Source: a virus
Reading direction: 5' to 3' (one strand)
DNA length: 51,963 nt
IMG/VR virus record: IMGVR_UViG_3300009154_000078
Span: 1-51,963 of that record
A model generated the notes under the pieces. That model did no database searches, had not been told where the DNA came from, and saw nothing but the letters and a program-made list of their open reading frames with translations. Made by a program: the position numbers and the translations under genes. Positions 8,392 to 17,694 of this stretch are shown piece after piece; position 1 is the first letter of the stretch, and the number at the start of each line of letters is the position of its first letter.

Positions 8392-9558
8392 ATGGCATTA
8401 CCTACCGGTACCATATCACTGTCGGACGTTAACACCGAGTTGGGGTACAGCTCGACTGCACTAATTTCACTAAATGACGCCGCCGTGCGCGCGCTCGCCG
8501 GTGTGGCAAGCGGTGCTATCAGTATGAGTGATTTGCAAGGGAAGTCGGCCCAAACTCCTGCTATTGCTTTAGCGACTTATGGCAGTCCTAACATACTTGC
8601 GTATCCTTGGTCAAGTTCCACTGGTTTTGGCACAAAGTATGCTAATCCGGCCACGCTCCCAACGGGTAATGCAAATGGAATCGCGTTCAGTTCTGACGGA
8701 ACGGCTATTGCTGTAGCTCACACAAGTACCCCATACGTAACCGCATATCCTTGGTCAAGTTCTACCGGTTTTGGCACAAAATATGCTAACCCATCTTCGC
8801 TTCCACCGGGTATTGGGCGCGCAGTTGCGTTTAGTGCTGACGGAACGGCTATTGCTGTAGCACATTTGACGTCCCCATACATAACTGCCTACCCTTGGTC
8901 TAGTTCCACTGGTTTTGGCACAAAGTATGCTGATCCGACTACACCCCCAACGGGTAATACAAATGGAATCGCGTTCAGTTCTGACGGAACGGCAATTGCT
9001 GTAGCGCAAACAAGTACCCCATACATAACTGCTTACCCTTGGTCAAGTTCTACCGGTTTTGGCACAAAATATACTAACCCATCCTCGCTTCCGCCTGCGA
9101 CTGGAAATGGAATTACATTTAGTCCTGACGGAACGGCTATTGCTATAGTGTGCGCAACAACACCATATATAAATGTTTACCCTTGGTCAAGCGCCACTGG
9201 TTTTGGCACAAAGTATGCTAATCCGGCCACGCTTCCTTCAAACATTACAAATGGAGTTGCGTTTAACCCTAGCAGTACGACCCTTGCTGTGGCGTACATA
9301 TCTTCACCCTATATATCTGCCTACCCTTGGTCAGGAGCGGGTTTTGGCACAAAGTATGCCAATCCAGCAACGCTTCCGCCAGCTTTTGGAAATGGCGTTT
9401 CATTTAGTGCTGACGGCAATGCCGTTGCTATAACGCACGCAACATCCCCATACGTAACCGCGTACCCTTGGGCAAACGCCACGGGTTATGGAACAAAGTA
9501 TGCTAATCCGTCCACGCTTCCGACAGGCACGGCATATGGAGTTTCTTTTAAATCTTAA
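8392..9558 (+). CDS. Seven-repeat beta-propeller tail protein
   Basis: A 388-residue protein. The first 55 residues (ISLSDVNTELG, LISLNDAAVRALAG, ISMSDLQGKS) are a module found at the start of many phage appendage proteins. The rest is seven tandem repeats of about 46-49 residues, each with AYPWSSSTGFGTKYANP, a (T/S)LP turn, GIAFSSDGTAIAVA and PY(V/I)TA. The SxDGxxxAVA element is typical of WD40/YVTN-like blades, so a closed seven-bladed propeller is expected. AAGGAAAAACT precedes the ATG. Likely a receptor-binding or tail-tip decoration protein, by inference. Confidence 0.75.
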   Translation: MALPTGTISLSDVNTELGYSSTALISLNDAAVRALAGVASGAISMSDLQGKSAQTPAIALATYGSPNILAYPWSSSTGFGTKYANPATLPTGNANGIAFSSDGTAIAVAHTSTPYVTAYPWSSSTGFGTKYANPSSLPPGIGRAVAFSADGTAIAVAHLTSPYITAYPWSSSTGFGTKYADPTTPPTGNTNGIAFSSDGTAIAVAQTSTPYITAYPWSSSTGFGTKYTNPSSLPPATGNGITFSPDGTAIAIVCATTPYINVYPWSSATGFGTKYANPATLPSNITNGVAFNPSSTTLAVAYISSPYISAYPWSGAGFGTKYANPATLPPAFGNGVSFSADGNAVAITHATSPYVTAYPWANATGYGTKYANPSTLPTGTAYGVSFKS

Positions 9559-9567
9559 AGGAAAATC

Positions 9568-9822
9568 ATGGAAAATCAAACACGCGAACAAATTTTGGCA
9601 GCATCTTTGGATGCCCGAGTGCAAGAGATAATGCTCTACCAAATTAATATTGACAACTACACGTCGGCGTTGGAGGTGATTGAAAGCCTTCCCGAACAAG
9701 ATCGTGATGAATTAAAAGTATTTGCTAATCAACTTCAAAGCCTGTTGGCGTCCGAGATATTGGAACAGAAAAAAGCCAACATTATGTTAACGGTTGTTAA
9801 GAAACAACTTACAGCAGGATAA
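9568..9822 (+). CDS. Small helical protein
   Basis: This 84-residue, Glu/Gln/Leu-rich protein is predicted to be almost wholly alpha-helical (MENQTREQILAAS; heptad-like leucines through the C-terminal half). AAAGGAAAATC precedes ATG 9568. Its place between the tail and lysis genes suggests a virion-associated or chaperone role; no family recognised. Confidence 0.7.
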   Translation: MENQTREQILAASLDARVQEIMLYQINIDNYTSALEVIESLPEQDRDELKVFANQLQSLLASEILEQKKANIMLTVVKKQLTAG

Positions 9823-9830
9823 TTGTTGAT

Positions 9831-10400
9831 GTGGAACCGACCATTATTTTTGCGGCTTGCAAACTAGCGTATGAGGGAATTAAGACAGCCGTTGAAGTCT
9901 ACAAAGATGTCAAGGCTACCGGCGGTGAAGTTGCAAATATTGCGGGCGAGGTTGGTGGGTTACTCTCGAAATTCTTTCACGGTCAAGATCAGCTAGAAGA
10001 AGAGCACAAAAAGAAGCAAGAAGAGACTAAAGAGTTAGCTAAGCAAGGCAAGGTTAAGAATGTAACGATACAAGCCATTGACAATGTGATGCATGTCAGG
10101 CAAGTAAGACAGTATTACAAAGACTTGGAACACATGGTTCGCTATGAGTTGGGTATGCCTGACTTATGGGCCGAAATAAAAGAAGAGCGCGACCGACTCA
10201 TTAAGGAATCACGAGAGCTTGAATTGCTACATAAACAAGCCATCGAGCAGGCAGAGGCAAAACGCCAAGAAAGAATAAGAAGAATAAAAGAAAAAATACA
10301 TATTTATATAGCAAGTCTAATTGCAGTCGTTTATGTATACATTTCTTTGTGGTTATTGACTCAATTAATAGAATACGACAAACAATGGCGATGGGGATAA
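9831..10400 (+). CDS. Coiled-coil protein with C-terminal membrane segment
   Basis: A 189-residue protein with GTG start (VEPTIIFAACKLAYEG). Residues 1-50 are a small amphipathic Gly/Ala-rich region. Residues 55-155 are highly charged with long helices (EEEHKKKQEETKE; EQAEAKRQERIRRIKEK). Residues about 158-178 (IYIASLIAVVYVYISLWLL) form one transmembrane helix. The architecture suggests a tail-to-membrane, spanin-like or assembly role, but it lacks a recognised family signature. It overlaps the next small membrane gene. Confidence 0.65.
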   Translation: MEPTIIFAACKLAYEGIKTAVEVYKDVKATGGEVANIAGEVGGLLSKFFHGQDQLEEEHKKKQEETKELAKQGKVKNVTIQAIDNVMHVRQVRQYYKDLEHMVRYELGMPDLWAEIKEERDRLIKESRELELLHKQAIEQAEAKRQERIRRIKEKIHIYIASLIAVVYVYISLWLLTQLIEYDKQWRWG

Positions 10401-10546
10401 TATTTTATGAAGTCGGATTAATCATAGCCGTCACAATTTTAGCGGTTGTGATCAGCGTTGGGGCCGCGTGGTTTGTTAAAGAACACGACAAACGAGCGGA
10501 ATATTACAAGAAGCAAGCGGAAATTTGTTGGAGACAAAATAAATGA
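10385..10546 (+). CDS. Small single-TM protein of the lysis region
   Basis: A 53-residue protein: residues 4-31 form a hydrophobic helix (GLIIAVTILAVVISVGAA), followed by a short basic/charged tail (KEHDKRAEYYKK). The start at ATG 10385 overlaps the preceding gene by 16 nt; a start at 10391 is also possible. Its position just before the holin candidate and endolysin suggests an inner-membrane spanin-like or holin-associated protein. No lipoprotein partner was seen. Confidence 0.55.
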   Translation: MAMGIIFYEVGLIIAVTILAVVISVGAAWFVKEHDKRAEYYKKQAEICWRQNK

Positions 10547-11040
10547 ATGATTGGTTAAAACAAATAGCGCCGACCATAGCCACGGCGTTGGGGGGCCCTT
10601 TAGCTGGACTGGCTGTAGACGCGGTGTCTAAGGCAATCGGCGTCGACCCCAAGGATGTGCAAAGCACCATCTCTGAGGGCAAACTATCAGCGGATCAAAT
10701 TGCTGCGGTTAAACAAGCTGAGATAGCCATGGCTGCCCGCGCGCAAGAGTTAGGCTTGGACTTTGAGAAGATTGCCGTAGACGACCGCAAATCAGCCAGA
10801 GACCTGCAGGCTAAGACCCAAAGCTGGATCCCCGGCGCGTTAGCAATTCTTGTAACAACCGGCTTCTTTGGGATTCTTATCGGTTTGATGATGGGCAACT
10901 TGCACACATCCGAAGCCCTTATGTTAATGCTCGGAAGTCTTGGAACAGCCTGGACTGGCATTGTGGCTTTTTACTTTGGTTCCTCCGCCGGTAGCCAGAA
11001 AAAAGACGAACTTCTCCACCAATCGACACCAACAAAATGA
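10543..11040 (+). CDS. Holin, 3-TM (GTA_holin_3TM-like)
   Basis: A 165-residue protein. The N-terminal half contains an amphipathic GGPLAGLAVDAVSKAIGV segment and a charged helix (DDRKSARDLQAK) just before the membrane part, as in the GTA/3-TM holin family. Two clear TM helices follow (ALAILVTTGFFGILIGLMM and LGSLGTAWTGIVAFYFGSS), then a polar tail. It would make the lesions that release the endolysin encoded immediately downstream (ATGA overlap at 11037-11040). Confidence 0.7.
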   Translation: MNDWLKQIAPTIATALGGPLAGLAVDAVSKAIGVDPKDVQSTISEGKLSADQIAAVKQAEIAMAARAQELGLDFEKIAVDDRKSARDLQAKTQSWIPGALAILVTTGFFGILIGLMMGNLHTSEALMLMLGSLGTAWTGIVAFYFGSSAGSQKKDELLHQSTPTK

Positions 11041-11492
11041 ACCTCTCAGAACACTTTACGCTAGAAGAAGCCACATATAGCGAGACGGCTATACGGATGC
11101 ACATCAATAACCAGCCCGACGATCGCCAACTGGCAAACATGAAGTCTGCTGCACAACAATTGGAGGCAGTTCGTAATGTCACTGGCCCTATTCGTGTTAA
11201 TTCTTGGCTACGCCAGCCCGATGTTAATGTGGCCGTTGGTGGTTCTAAGGTGTCGAGTCATATGGACGGGTGGGCTATTGACTGCTCTTCTTCTGCTCAC
11301 ACTCCTTACGAACTATGTCAAATTGTTTTAAAAGCTGGTATTAAATTTGACCAGATGATCCATGAATACGGCCACTGGATGCATATATCCTTTGCGCCAG
11401 AAATGCGCCAGCAAGAGCTAACCATTTTCAAGCCAGAGGGTAAGTACAAACCCGGCATTTTAACCGAATCCGAATATCACTCTAAGGCTTAA
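11037..11492 (+). CDS. Endolysin, M15-type peptidase
   Basis: A 151-residue protein of the Peptidase_M15_3 / D-Ala-D-Ala carboxypeptidase-like family. Zinc-ligand signatures are SSHMDGWAIDC (His and Asp) and WMHISF (third His). It starts NLSEHFTLEEA, the usual phage form (xLSxxFTLxEhxxS). There is no signal peptide, so export should rely on the upstream holin. It cleaves peptide cross-links of murein for lysis (family knowledge). Length is normal for single-domain phage M15 enzymes. Confidence 0.85.
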   Translation: MNLSEHFTLEEATYSETAIRMHINNQPDDRQLANMKSAAQQLEAVRNVTGPIRVNSWLRQPDVNVAVGGSKVSSHMDGWAIDCSSSAHTPYELCQIVLKAGIKFDQMIHEYGHWMHISFAPEMRQQELTIFKPEGKYKPGILTESEYHSKA

Positions 11493-11494
11493 TC

Positions 11495-11734
11495 ATGGAT
11501 TTACAAACATTAATAAACACTGTGCTACCATTAATCTGTGTGGCGATTGGCTGGTTTTGCAAAGAGCTTTGGACCGCGGTTATGAATTTAAAAGAAGATT
11601 TGGCACAGCTTCGCGCGCACATATCTGACAACTATTTGCGCAAAGACGATTTTTCCTCACGCTGGGAAGAGGTCCTAAAAGCTGTTCATCGGATTGAAGA
11701 CAAGCTAGATCAATTGCGAGATTCAAGGGCCTAA
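11495..11734 (+). CDS. TM plus coiled-coil protein, last gene of the lysis unit
   Basis: A 79-residue protein with one N-terminal TM helix (TVLPLICVAIGWFCKELW) followed by coiled coil (LKEDLAQLRAHIS, RIEDKLDQL). It resembles small phage membrane proteins near endolysins, sometimes proposed as i-spanin analogues or pinholin partners. Its stop codon lies in the loop of the terminator hairpin. Confidence 0.65.
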   Translation: MDLQTLINTVLPLICVAIGWFCKELWTAVMNLKEDLAQLRAHISDNYLRKDDFSSRWEEVLKAVHRIEDKLDQLRDSRA

Positions 11735-11746
11735 ATGGCCTTTTTT
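11725..11746 (+). terminator. Rho-independent terminator of the lysis operon
   Basis: AAGGGCC and GGCCTT arms around a TAAAT loop are followed by six T residues. The stop codon of the upstream gene is in the loop. A promoter-motif copy begins right at the end of the T-run. Confidence 0.8.
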
Positions 11747-11759
11747 ATGCATTAATAAA
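11746..11759 (+). promoter_or_regulatory. Promoter motif copy 2
   Basis: TATGCATTAATAAA matches TTTGCATTAATATA in 11 of 14 positions. It follows a terminator and precedes the virion operon beginning at 11806, with a 46-nt gap that contains its own Shine-Dalgarno (TTAAGGAAATACC). Confidence 0.6.
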
Positions 11760-11805
11760 TATAGGGATTGATCACCCTTTTTAACATTTACCTTAAGGAA
11801 ATACC

Positions 11806-12393
11806 ATGGACGGATTTAAGACACTACCTAAAATGCAGCACTTCAAAGAAGGCGGCGCAGCTTATTGTGGCGGCGGCAGCATGAAGATGAAGACTGGCGG
11901 CAAAGCTGACAAAGATGACATGAAGCAAGACAAGGCCATGATCAAAAAGGCTTTCAAGCAGCATGACGAGGCTGAGCACGACAAAGAGCCAACAGAAATC
12001 AAACTGCGCGCTGGCGGTCGTTCCAAGAAAGAAGCTGGCACTGTGCGTAAGTTCAAAGTTGGCGGCATGGTAGATAACGACTACGGAGCCAAAAAGTCAT
12101 CTGGCGACCTGGACAACATTAAAAAGACAAAAGACATAAAGCCCGGCAAAGCCAAAGCGGAGTCTGCTGCTATGAAGCGCCCAGCTTTGCGCGGTTCTGA
12201 CGTTGAGAAAGAAAAGAGCAAACCAGCTGGCGAGAAGGACATGATCAAAAAAGTGCCCCCAACTGGCGACAAAAAGGCGGATGCTGAATCCGCTGGAGAA
12301 AAGCGTCCCAGTTTCCGCGGTTCTGATGTTGAGAAAGAAAAAAGCAAACCATCTGGCGCTAAAAAGATGAACACTGGCGGGACAGCTTGCTAA
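11806..12393 (+). CDS. Lysine-rich, low-complexity phage protein
   Basis: A 195-residue protein starting [17 protein letters not shown], a start shared by aquatic phage proteins. It is strongly basic and disordered, with three GG(K/R/M) turns and two copies of a module reading (R)[11 protein letters not shown] (near residues 130 and 180). A DNA-condensing, scaffold-like or internal virion role is possible. AAGGAAATACC precedes the ATG. It is first in the operon behind a promoter-motif copy. Confidence 0.7.
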   Translation: MDGFKTLPKMQHFKEGGAAYCGGGSMKMKTGGKADKDDMKQDKAMIKKAFKQHDEAEHDKEPTEIKLRAGGRSKKEAGTVRKFKVGGMVDNDYGAKKSSGDLDNIKKTKDIKPGKAKAESAAMKRPALRGSDVEKEKSKPAGEKDMIKKVPPTGDKKADAESAGEKRPSFRGSDVEKEKSKPSGAKKMNTGGTAC

Positions 12394-12394
12394 C

Positions 12395-12562
12395 ATGCCT
12401 TACAAGTCTAAAGACCAACAGGCGGCTATGTACGCCGCCGCTGCCGGCAAAAGCAACATTGGTATCCCCAAGAAGGTGGGTAAAGAGTTTGTGAAAGCCG
12501 GCCCAGCAAAAGAAAAACTTCCCCAAAAAGTAACGAAGCGGTCATCCGGTCGCGGAAGGTAA
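12395..12562 (+). CDS. Small basic protein (MPYKSKDQQ family)
   Basis: A 55-residue protein: [20 protein letters not shown], then a lysine-rich C-terminus ending RSSGRGR. MPYKSK...A-A-G openings recur in phage genomes as small basic virion-associated proteins. It lies 1 nt after the stop of the lysine-rich gene and 1 nt before the next start, so it is part of the operon. Function unknown. Confidence 0.75.
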   Translation: MPYKSKDQQAAMYAAAAGKSNIGIPKKVGKEFVKAGPAKEKLPQKVTKRSSGRGR

Positions 12563-12563
12563 T

Positions 12564-13637
12564 ATGGCTTATTCAAACACGACTGGGCAAACGACAATTA
12601 ACGTCGACCAGTTAATTTCATTTGCATTTCGTGATGCGGGTAAGACTGCAGAAGAGATGACGCCTGAGTTGGTCGGTGCGGCTAAGCAGGCGTTATTTTA
12701 TAACTTGCAAAATTTGTCTAACCTTGGTGTAAACCTTTGGTTATTGGAAAACCAATTGTACGGTGCTTTAACACAGCAACAGCAATTGGTTTTACCTAAA
12801 ACGACAATTGACGTGCGCGAAGCTAACTGGGTGTACGTACAAAATTTACAGGCGTCTGTTTATTTGCCAACAGACAACTCAACTGCACCAGCTGCGTTTG
12901 ATTTAAACTCTACGTTGGCATCTTACGCAACATCGACCATAGCCAAAAATTATATTGGTTTAGGCTACCAACAAGCACAAAGTGTATATTATGTTGGCTG
13001 GAACTGTTATGCACCAAATGGCGGAACACAGACATATAACCTGGTGTACGAGTATAGCAACGACGGTATTAACTGGACTGTTAAGCAAACGTTTCCGGCT
13101 ATTACCATGGTTGACAAACAGTGGCAGTATTACAACATCTCTATCACTGAACCGCATTTGTTTTACCGTTTGCGCGAAACAGTAGCAACAACATTCTCGG
13201 TACGTCAGATAGTATTCTCTACCAGCCAACAGGTAATTCCCTTAGCGCGTTTAAACCGAGACGACTATTGGAACCTGCCAAACAAACAGTTCCCGTCGGT
13301 GCGATCATTGCAGTATTGGTTTGACCGCCAAATTCAACCGTCGATGTATTTATGGCCAGTGCCAAATAACAACTACCAAATGTTCCAGCTTATTGTTGAA
13401 AAACAAATGCAAGACGTTGGGTCCTTGACAAACCAAATCTACGTGCCTGATCGCTGGATTAACTGTGTACAAAAGCAGCTGTCGCATTCTATGTCAATGC
13501 AGTTACCTGGCGTAGAGATGGCGCGCATTAACTATCTGGATGCACAGGCCCAAAAAGCATTCTTGCAAGCCAGCGAAGAGGATCGTGACAAGTCTCCGAT
13601 CTATTTCCAACCTAACTTTAGCTACTACACAAGATGA
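12564..13637 (+). CDS. Head-tail adaptor-like protein (P22 gp4-like N-terminus) with inserted beta domain
   Basis: A 357-residue protein. The N-terminal helical segment (NVDQLISFAFRDAGK...LVGAAKQALFYNLQNL) resembles the helical core of gp4-type tail adaptor/accessory proteins of podoviruses. Residues about 110-225 look like a discoidin-like beta sandwich (YVGWNCYAPNGG, YEYSNDGINW, YRLRETVA). The C-terminal half returns to conserved tail sequence (YWFDRQIQPSMYLWPVP). It is followed by another adaptor-like gene with a 4-nt overlap. Assignment rests on pattern only; a tail-tube or neck protein is the alternative. Confidence 0.6.
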   Translation: MAYSNTTGQTTINVDQLISFAFRDAGKTAEEMTPELVGAAKQALFYNLQNLSNLGVNLWLLENQLYGALTQQQQLVLPKTTIDVREANWVYVQNLQASVYLPTDNSTAPAAFDLNSTLASYATSTIAKNYIGLGYQQAQSVYYVGWNCYAPNGGTQTYNLVYEYSNDGINWTVKQTFPAITMVDKQWQYYNISITEPHLFYRLRETVATTFSVRQIVFSTSQQVIPLARLNRDDYWNLPNKQFPSVRSLQYWFDRQIQPSMYLWPVPNNNYQMFQLIVEKQMQDVGSLTNQIYVPDRWINCVQKQLSHSMSMQLPGVEMARINYLDAQAQKAFLQASEEDRDKSPIYFQPNFSYYTR

Positions 13638-14248
13638 GCGCCATAATGACCTATGATTCGCTCGTAGCGAATATTATTGACTATATGGAACGCGACGACG
13701 CAGATTTCGTTGCGGCTATTCCCGGCATGATTGCGCTGGCTGAGTCTTCAATCGCTGCTGAATTGCGGTCTTACATCCAGCTCATCGTTGTTGAAACAAA
13801 TCTGGCACAAAACCAAGTTACATTGACCAAGCCCGCGCGCTGGCGTAAAACCGTCAGCATGAAGGTAAATGGCCAGCCCATGTTGTTGCGCAGCCAAGAT
13901 TATCTGGCGCAATATCAAGCGGAATCCACAAACGGAATGCCTAAGTATTATGCGGAATATGATTTTTCTAACTGGGCGTTTGCTCCAAAACCGGATGCAT
14001 CGTACCCAGTGGAAATTATCTATTACGCTGAAATTCAACCATTGGATAGCGTCAATCAACAAAACCTGTGGACCTCTGTGGCACCGCAGGCCATGTTGTT
14101 TGGGTCCTTGCTGCAAGCTCAGGGCTATTTAAAGGCGCTCGATAAGCTGCCGGTATGGAAAGCATACTACACCGACGCAATTGCTGCGCTTAAGAAAGAA
14201 GACGATCTGCGCCGCGTTGACCGTAACACATCAGTACAGGAACCATAA
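13634..14248 (+). CDS. Phage adaptor protein (DUF6682-like)
   Basis: A 204-residue protein: MTYDSLVANIIDYMERDDADF, IPGMIALAESSIAAELR, WRKTVSMKVNG, then GMPKYYAEYDFSNWAFAPKPD and PVEIIYYAEIQPL. This order of motifs is characteristic of the phage adaptor/neck family found next to gp4-like proteins in aquatic podoviruses. It presumably joins portal and tail. It starts ATGAGC overlapping the previous stop; a second ATG (MTYDS) four codons later is also possible. Confidence 0.65.
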   Translation: MSAIMTYDSLVANIIDYMERDDADFVAAIPGMIALAESSIAAELRSYIQLIVVETNLAQNQVTLTKPARWRKTVSMKVNGQPMLLRSQDYLAQYQAESTNGMPKYYAEYDFSNWAFAPKPDASYPVEIIYYAEIQPLDSVNQQNLWTSVAPQAMLFGSLLQAQGYLKALDKLPVWKAYYTDAIAALKKEDDLRRVDRNTSVQEP

Positions 14249-14251
14249 TAA

Positions 14252-15529
14252 ATGGCTACAACACCTACATACACCTCGCCGTTTACCGGCACCGTTGTCA
14301 CCCCCACAGACGTATCGTATGAGGCGCTAAATTTTAGCTCTAATGTTACGTTGTATTGGCCCACTACTGTTAACTCAACACAGACAGTAGCTGCCCGTAT
14401 TATCGACTGCGTTGCAAGCGCAGGCGGACTTGCTATTGCACTGCCTGACGCGTCACAAGGCGCGCTGGGCACAGACATTTTGTTCCGTAACTTGGGCGCG
14501 TTCCCAATCAACATTACCAACAACACCGGCGGCGCTTCTGTAACGCTGGCTGTTGGTTCTGCAAGATACTTCTATTTAACTGACAACACTTCGCAGGCCG
14601 GCACGTGGAATAACGTGGCGTTTGGTGTTGGCACATCTGTAGCCGATGCCGCTTCATTAGCTGGTTTGGGTTTGACAACATATAACGGCAAACTTGCAAC
14701 CGGCCAAAACGTTATTGATACAGCTGTTGTACCAACAATAACTCAAAATAACTCAGGGACAACGTATAACTGGACTGGTGGATCCGCAACTATTCCACTG
14801 CCAAACGTACAAAATTTAAACCCCGGCTGGTACATTGCGTTTAGAAACAGCAGCACTGGGACATTGACTTTCAGTACAGTCGCTGGTACTGGGCAAAAAA
14901 TTAACAACGCGTTGAGTATTGCCACGAACCCAAGCGACTCCGGGTTTATTATGTTTGACCCGACTAGCAATGGTTTTATTACCGTTGGATGGTCTATCCC
15001 AACTGCGGTAACGTTTAACTCGGCATCATACGACGTTGATACGATTATTGGCAACACTTTGAATTTGACGTCTTACGCGCCAATTATTCAAACGTATATT
15101 GCACAATCCGGCACACGAACACAGACCTTGGCGGTGACATTGCCTGCGATTACGCAGCTGTATATCCTTGTTAACAACACCAACCAGATAAGCTACAACA
15201 TCACGTTTAAGTGTCAGGGCAGCGCAGCAGCGCCCTTGGTTTTAACAGCCGGCTCGGTGCTTACTGTCCTTAGTGATGGCACCAACCTGTACTCATTGGT
15301 TACGGCTTCAACGGGTATTAACTACGTTTCTAACGGAACGTCAGGCGTCCCGTCGTATTCATTCAGCAACGACGTGACAACTGGTTTGTACTTGCGTGAT
15401 ACTGCTCGACTTGGTATTACTACCGGCGGTGTTGAATTAATTGACGTCAATAACAATAATCCCGCGGCACCGGTCGTAACGGTTGCTGCAACGTTGAACG
15501 CTACATTGATTTCTGGCGGAACATTCTAA
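14252..15529 (+). CDS. Beta-rich structural (tail) protein
   Basis: A 425-residue T/N/G-rich protein. Several short motifs repeat (QTVAARIIDC..., TNNTGGASVTL, YILVNNTNQISYNITF), consistent with beta-sandwich fibre segments. The end (YSFSNDVTTGLYL...LGITTGGVELIDV) is a common fibre C-terminal module. Shine-Dalgarno AGGAACC precedes the ATG. The gene overlaps the next start by one base (TAATGG). Likely a tail appendage, but no receptor or enzymatic motif is visible. Confidence 0.65.
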   Translation: MATTPTYTSPFTGTVVTPTDVSYEALNFSSNVTLYWPTTVNSTQTVAARIIDCVASAGGLAIALPDASQGALGTDILFRNLGAFPINITNNTGGASVTLAVGSARYFYLTDNTSQAGTWNNVAFGVGTSVADAASLAGLGLTTYNGKLATGQNVIDTAVVPTITQNNSGTTYNWTGGSATIPLPNVQNLNPGWYIAFRNSSTGTLTFSTVAGTGQKINNALSIATNPSDSGFIMFDPTSNGFITVGWSIPTAVTFNSASYDVDTIIGNTLNLTSYAPIIQTYIAQSGTRTQTLAVTLPAITQLYILVNNTNQISYNITFKCQGSAAAPLVLTAGSVLTVLSDGTNLYSLVTASTGINYVSNGTSGVPSYSFSNDVTTGLYLRDTARLGITTGGVELIDVNNNNPAAPVVTVAATLNATLISGGTF

Positions 15530-17694
15530 TGGCTGATAACGCTGATTTAGCTCAATATAACGCGCTTTATACCCTCAACGTTAAGCCGGGTATTAAGCGC
15601 GATGGTACTGTTTTTGAAGCTGAAGAATTTACAGACGGCGTGTGGTGCCGTTTTCAGCGTGAGCGCGCCCGTAAAATGGGTGGTTATAAATCAGTATTTA
15701 CCAGCTTGGTCGGCATTTACCGCGGCATGGTTATTCAACCGTATAATGGCGTTAACTATATTTTTGCTGGCAACTTTAATGAGCTGGACATTTTTACTAC
15801 CAACACTAATTACGCCACTGGTAGCGGACCTTATAAAGCTAATATTTTACCCGGGCAGGTTGAATTAAAAGTTGTAAACCCATTAACTAGCAGCATTGAC
15901 ATTCAAGGTACTTCTGGCGTTTCTGGCGCGGTTCAATATTTCCCCGTCGGCACAAAAGTAATTTTTTCACAATCCGGTACACCCGCAACTTACACAACTA
16001 CAAGCGTTAGTTATGTGGCGCCGTATGTGCGATTGGGATTCAGCGGCACTATCCCCGCATCACCAACGCAGGCGTGGATTGCCAACGGCGCGGTATTTAC
16101 CCCTGATCCTGTTGCGGGACCCTACCGCTTAGATTGGCAATTTGATGCGGCATTTAGCCCCTCTGGTGGCCAGCTTCAGGTCTTGGCGCACCCGGGCTAC
16201 AACTTAGTTAACATTGACAACGGTGTTCCGTCGCAGGTGCTGGTGGGTAATATTACACCGGCTTCGGGAAATACTTGGGATTTTTATGGTTTGTCAGACA
16301 GTCAGGGTGCGAACCCAACGTACAAACCTATCTCCGTTGATGGTGGTGTTTGTGTGTTGTACCCGTTCATTTTTGTGTACGGCTCATACGGTTACATTGC
16401 CAACAATAACGTAAGCACTCAAACAAGTGCAGCCGAATATAATAAACAATCTTTGTACGATTGGAACGGACCATACGCTAACCAAGTTAACGTTTCTGCT
16501 TCAAAAATTGTTAAGGGCGCAACTGTTCGCGGAGGTACAAACGCACCTTCCGGATTGTTTTGGTCGACTGATAGTTTAATTCGTGTTTCGTTTACTGCGG
16601 CCAACGCGCCACTGTATTGGAACTACGATATTGTTTCCAGCCAAATCTCTGTTATGTCATCCGCGGGTATTGTTGAACTGGATGGCATATACTTTTGGAT
16701 GGGCGTAGATAGGTTTTATCTGTATAACGGGTCGGTTAAGGTATTGCCTAACGATAAGAACGTAAACTACCTGTTTGATAACATCAATTTTTCGCAACGT
16801 CAAAAAGTATGGGCAACTAAGATCCCGCGCTTCAACGAGGTTTGGTTTTTTTATCCCCGTGGTGAGGCAACGGAATGCACCGATGCCATCATTTACAACA
16901 CCAAAGATCAAATTTGGTACGACGCTGGCCAAGCTCCCGGAGCTCAACGCTCATGCGGCTACACAACTGAACTATTGCCAACACCTATTTGGTGTGATTG
17001 GAACTACGAGCCGATTTACTACACACCGCAATTAACAATTGCCACACCGACAGGGCAGTCTGCACCAGCGGCAAACCAATTTTATTTAGCTGGTAACCAG
17101 ACGTCAACGTTTAGCCCCGGAGATTCTGTTGCGTTTTTACAGGACCCAGCTGCTCCAACCTATGTAATTACCAACAGCGTTAATATTGTTAATACAACAA
17201 TTGGAGCGCCCGGTGTTACCAAGGTAACTTGCGCAACAAATTTTAGCCCAGCAATTACCACAGGGCAGGACGTGTTTGCTGTTACCGGCGGATATAACCT
17301 TTGGCAGCATGAATTTGGCGTAGATCGCGTAGGTTTAAACGGTTCTACGGCCATTTATTCGCGCGTCACAACCAGCGATATTAGCTGGGTCGGCGGTACG
17401 CCAAGCGGGGACAACGCACAGGGCGTTAACCGCCGCATGCATTTACGCCGTTTTGAACCCAACTTTGTTCAAACTGGAACAATTGCCATGAGCGTTTTGG
17501 GGCGTAGGTTTGCGGATGACGACATAAATACGCAGGTGTCAGGCCCTTATTATTTTAATGCCGACGCCGGTAAGATTGACTTGCGTGTCGAGTATCGTTT
17601 GATGCGGTTGAAGTTTGAGTCAAACGAGCTTGGCGGCAGCTTTGAGATGGGTCGAAACATCATTACTTGCGAATACGGTGATGAGCGCCCATGA
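15529..17694 (+). CDS. Large tail structural protein
   Basis: A 721-residue protein that opens LNVKPGIKRDGTVFEAEEF, then WCRFQRERARKMGGY, a signature shared by a family of structural proteins in aquatic podoviruses. Repeated hydrophobic strands with W/Y/F (RGMVIQPYNGVNYIFAG, YPFIFVYGSYGYIANN, IYFWMGVDRFYLYNG, WATKIPRFNEVWFFYP) suggest a propeller-like tail hub or stabilisation protein, in the way gp10 acts in P22-like phages. This functional comparison is inference. It ends overlapping the next small gene. Confidence 0.65.
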   Translation: MADNADLAQYNALYTLNVKPGIKRDGTVFEAEEFTDGVWCRFQRERARKMGGYKSVFTSLVGIYRGMVIQPYNGVNYIFAGNFNELDIFTTNTNYATGSGPYKANILPGQVELKVVNPLTSSIDIQGTSGVSGAVQYFPVGTKVIFSQSGTPATYTTTSVSYVAPYVRLGFSGTIPASPTQAWIANGAVFTPDPVAGPYRLDWQFDAAFSPSGGQLQVLAHPGYNLVNIDNGVPSQVLVGNITPASGNTWDFYGLSDSQGANPTYKPISVDGGVCVLYPFIFVYGSYGYIANNNVSTQTSAAEYNKQSLYDWNGPYANQVNVSASKIVKGATVRGGTNAPSGLFWSTDSLIRVSFTAANAPLYWNYDIVSSQISVMSSAGIVELDGIYFWMGVDRFYLYNGSVKVLPNDKNVNYLFDNINFSQRQKVWATKIPRFNEVWFFYPRGEATECTDAIIYNTKDQIWYDAGQAPGAQRSCGYTTELLPTPIWCDWNYEPIYYTPQLTIATPTGQSAPAANQFYLAGNQTSTFSPGDSVAFLQDPAAPTYVITNSVNIVNTTIGAPGVTKVTCATNFSPAITTGQDVFAVTGGYNLWQHEFGVDRVGLNGSTAIYSRVTTSDISWVGGTPSGDNAQGVNRRMHLRRFEPNFVQTGTIAMSVLGRRFADDDINTQVSGPYYFNADAGKIDLRVEYRLMRLKFESNELGGSFEMGRNIITCEYGDERP

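Noticed and set aside
10543-11734. Complete spanin pair (Rz/Rz1)
   Set aside because: TM/coiled-coil proteins are present, but no lipobox-bearing Rz1-like frame was seen within or after them.
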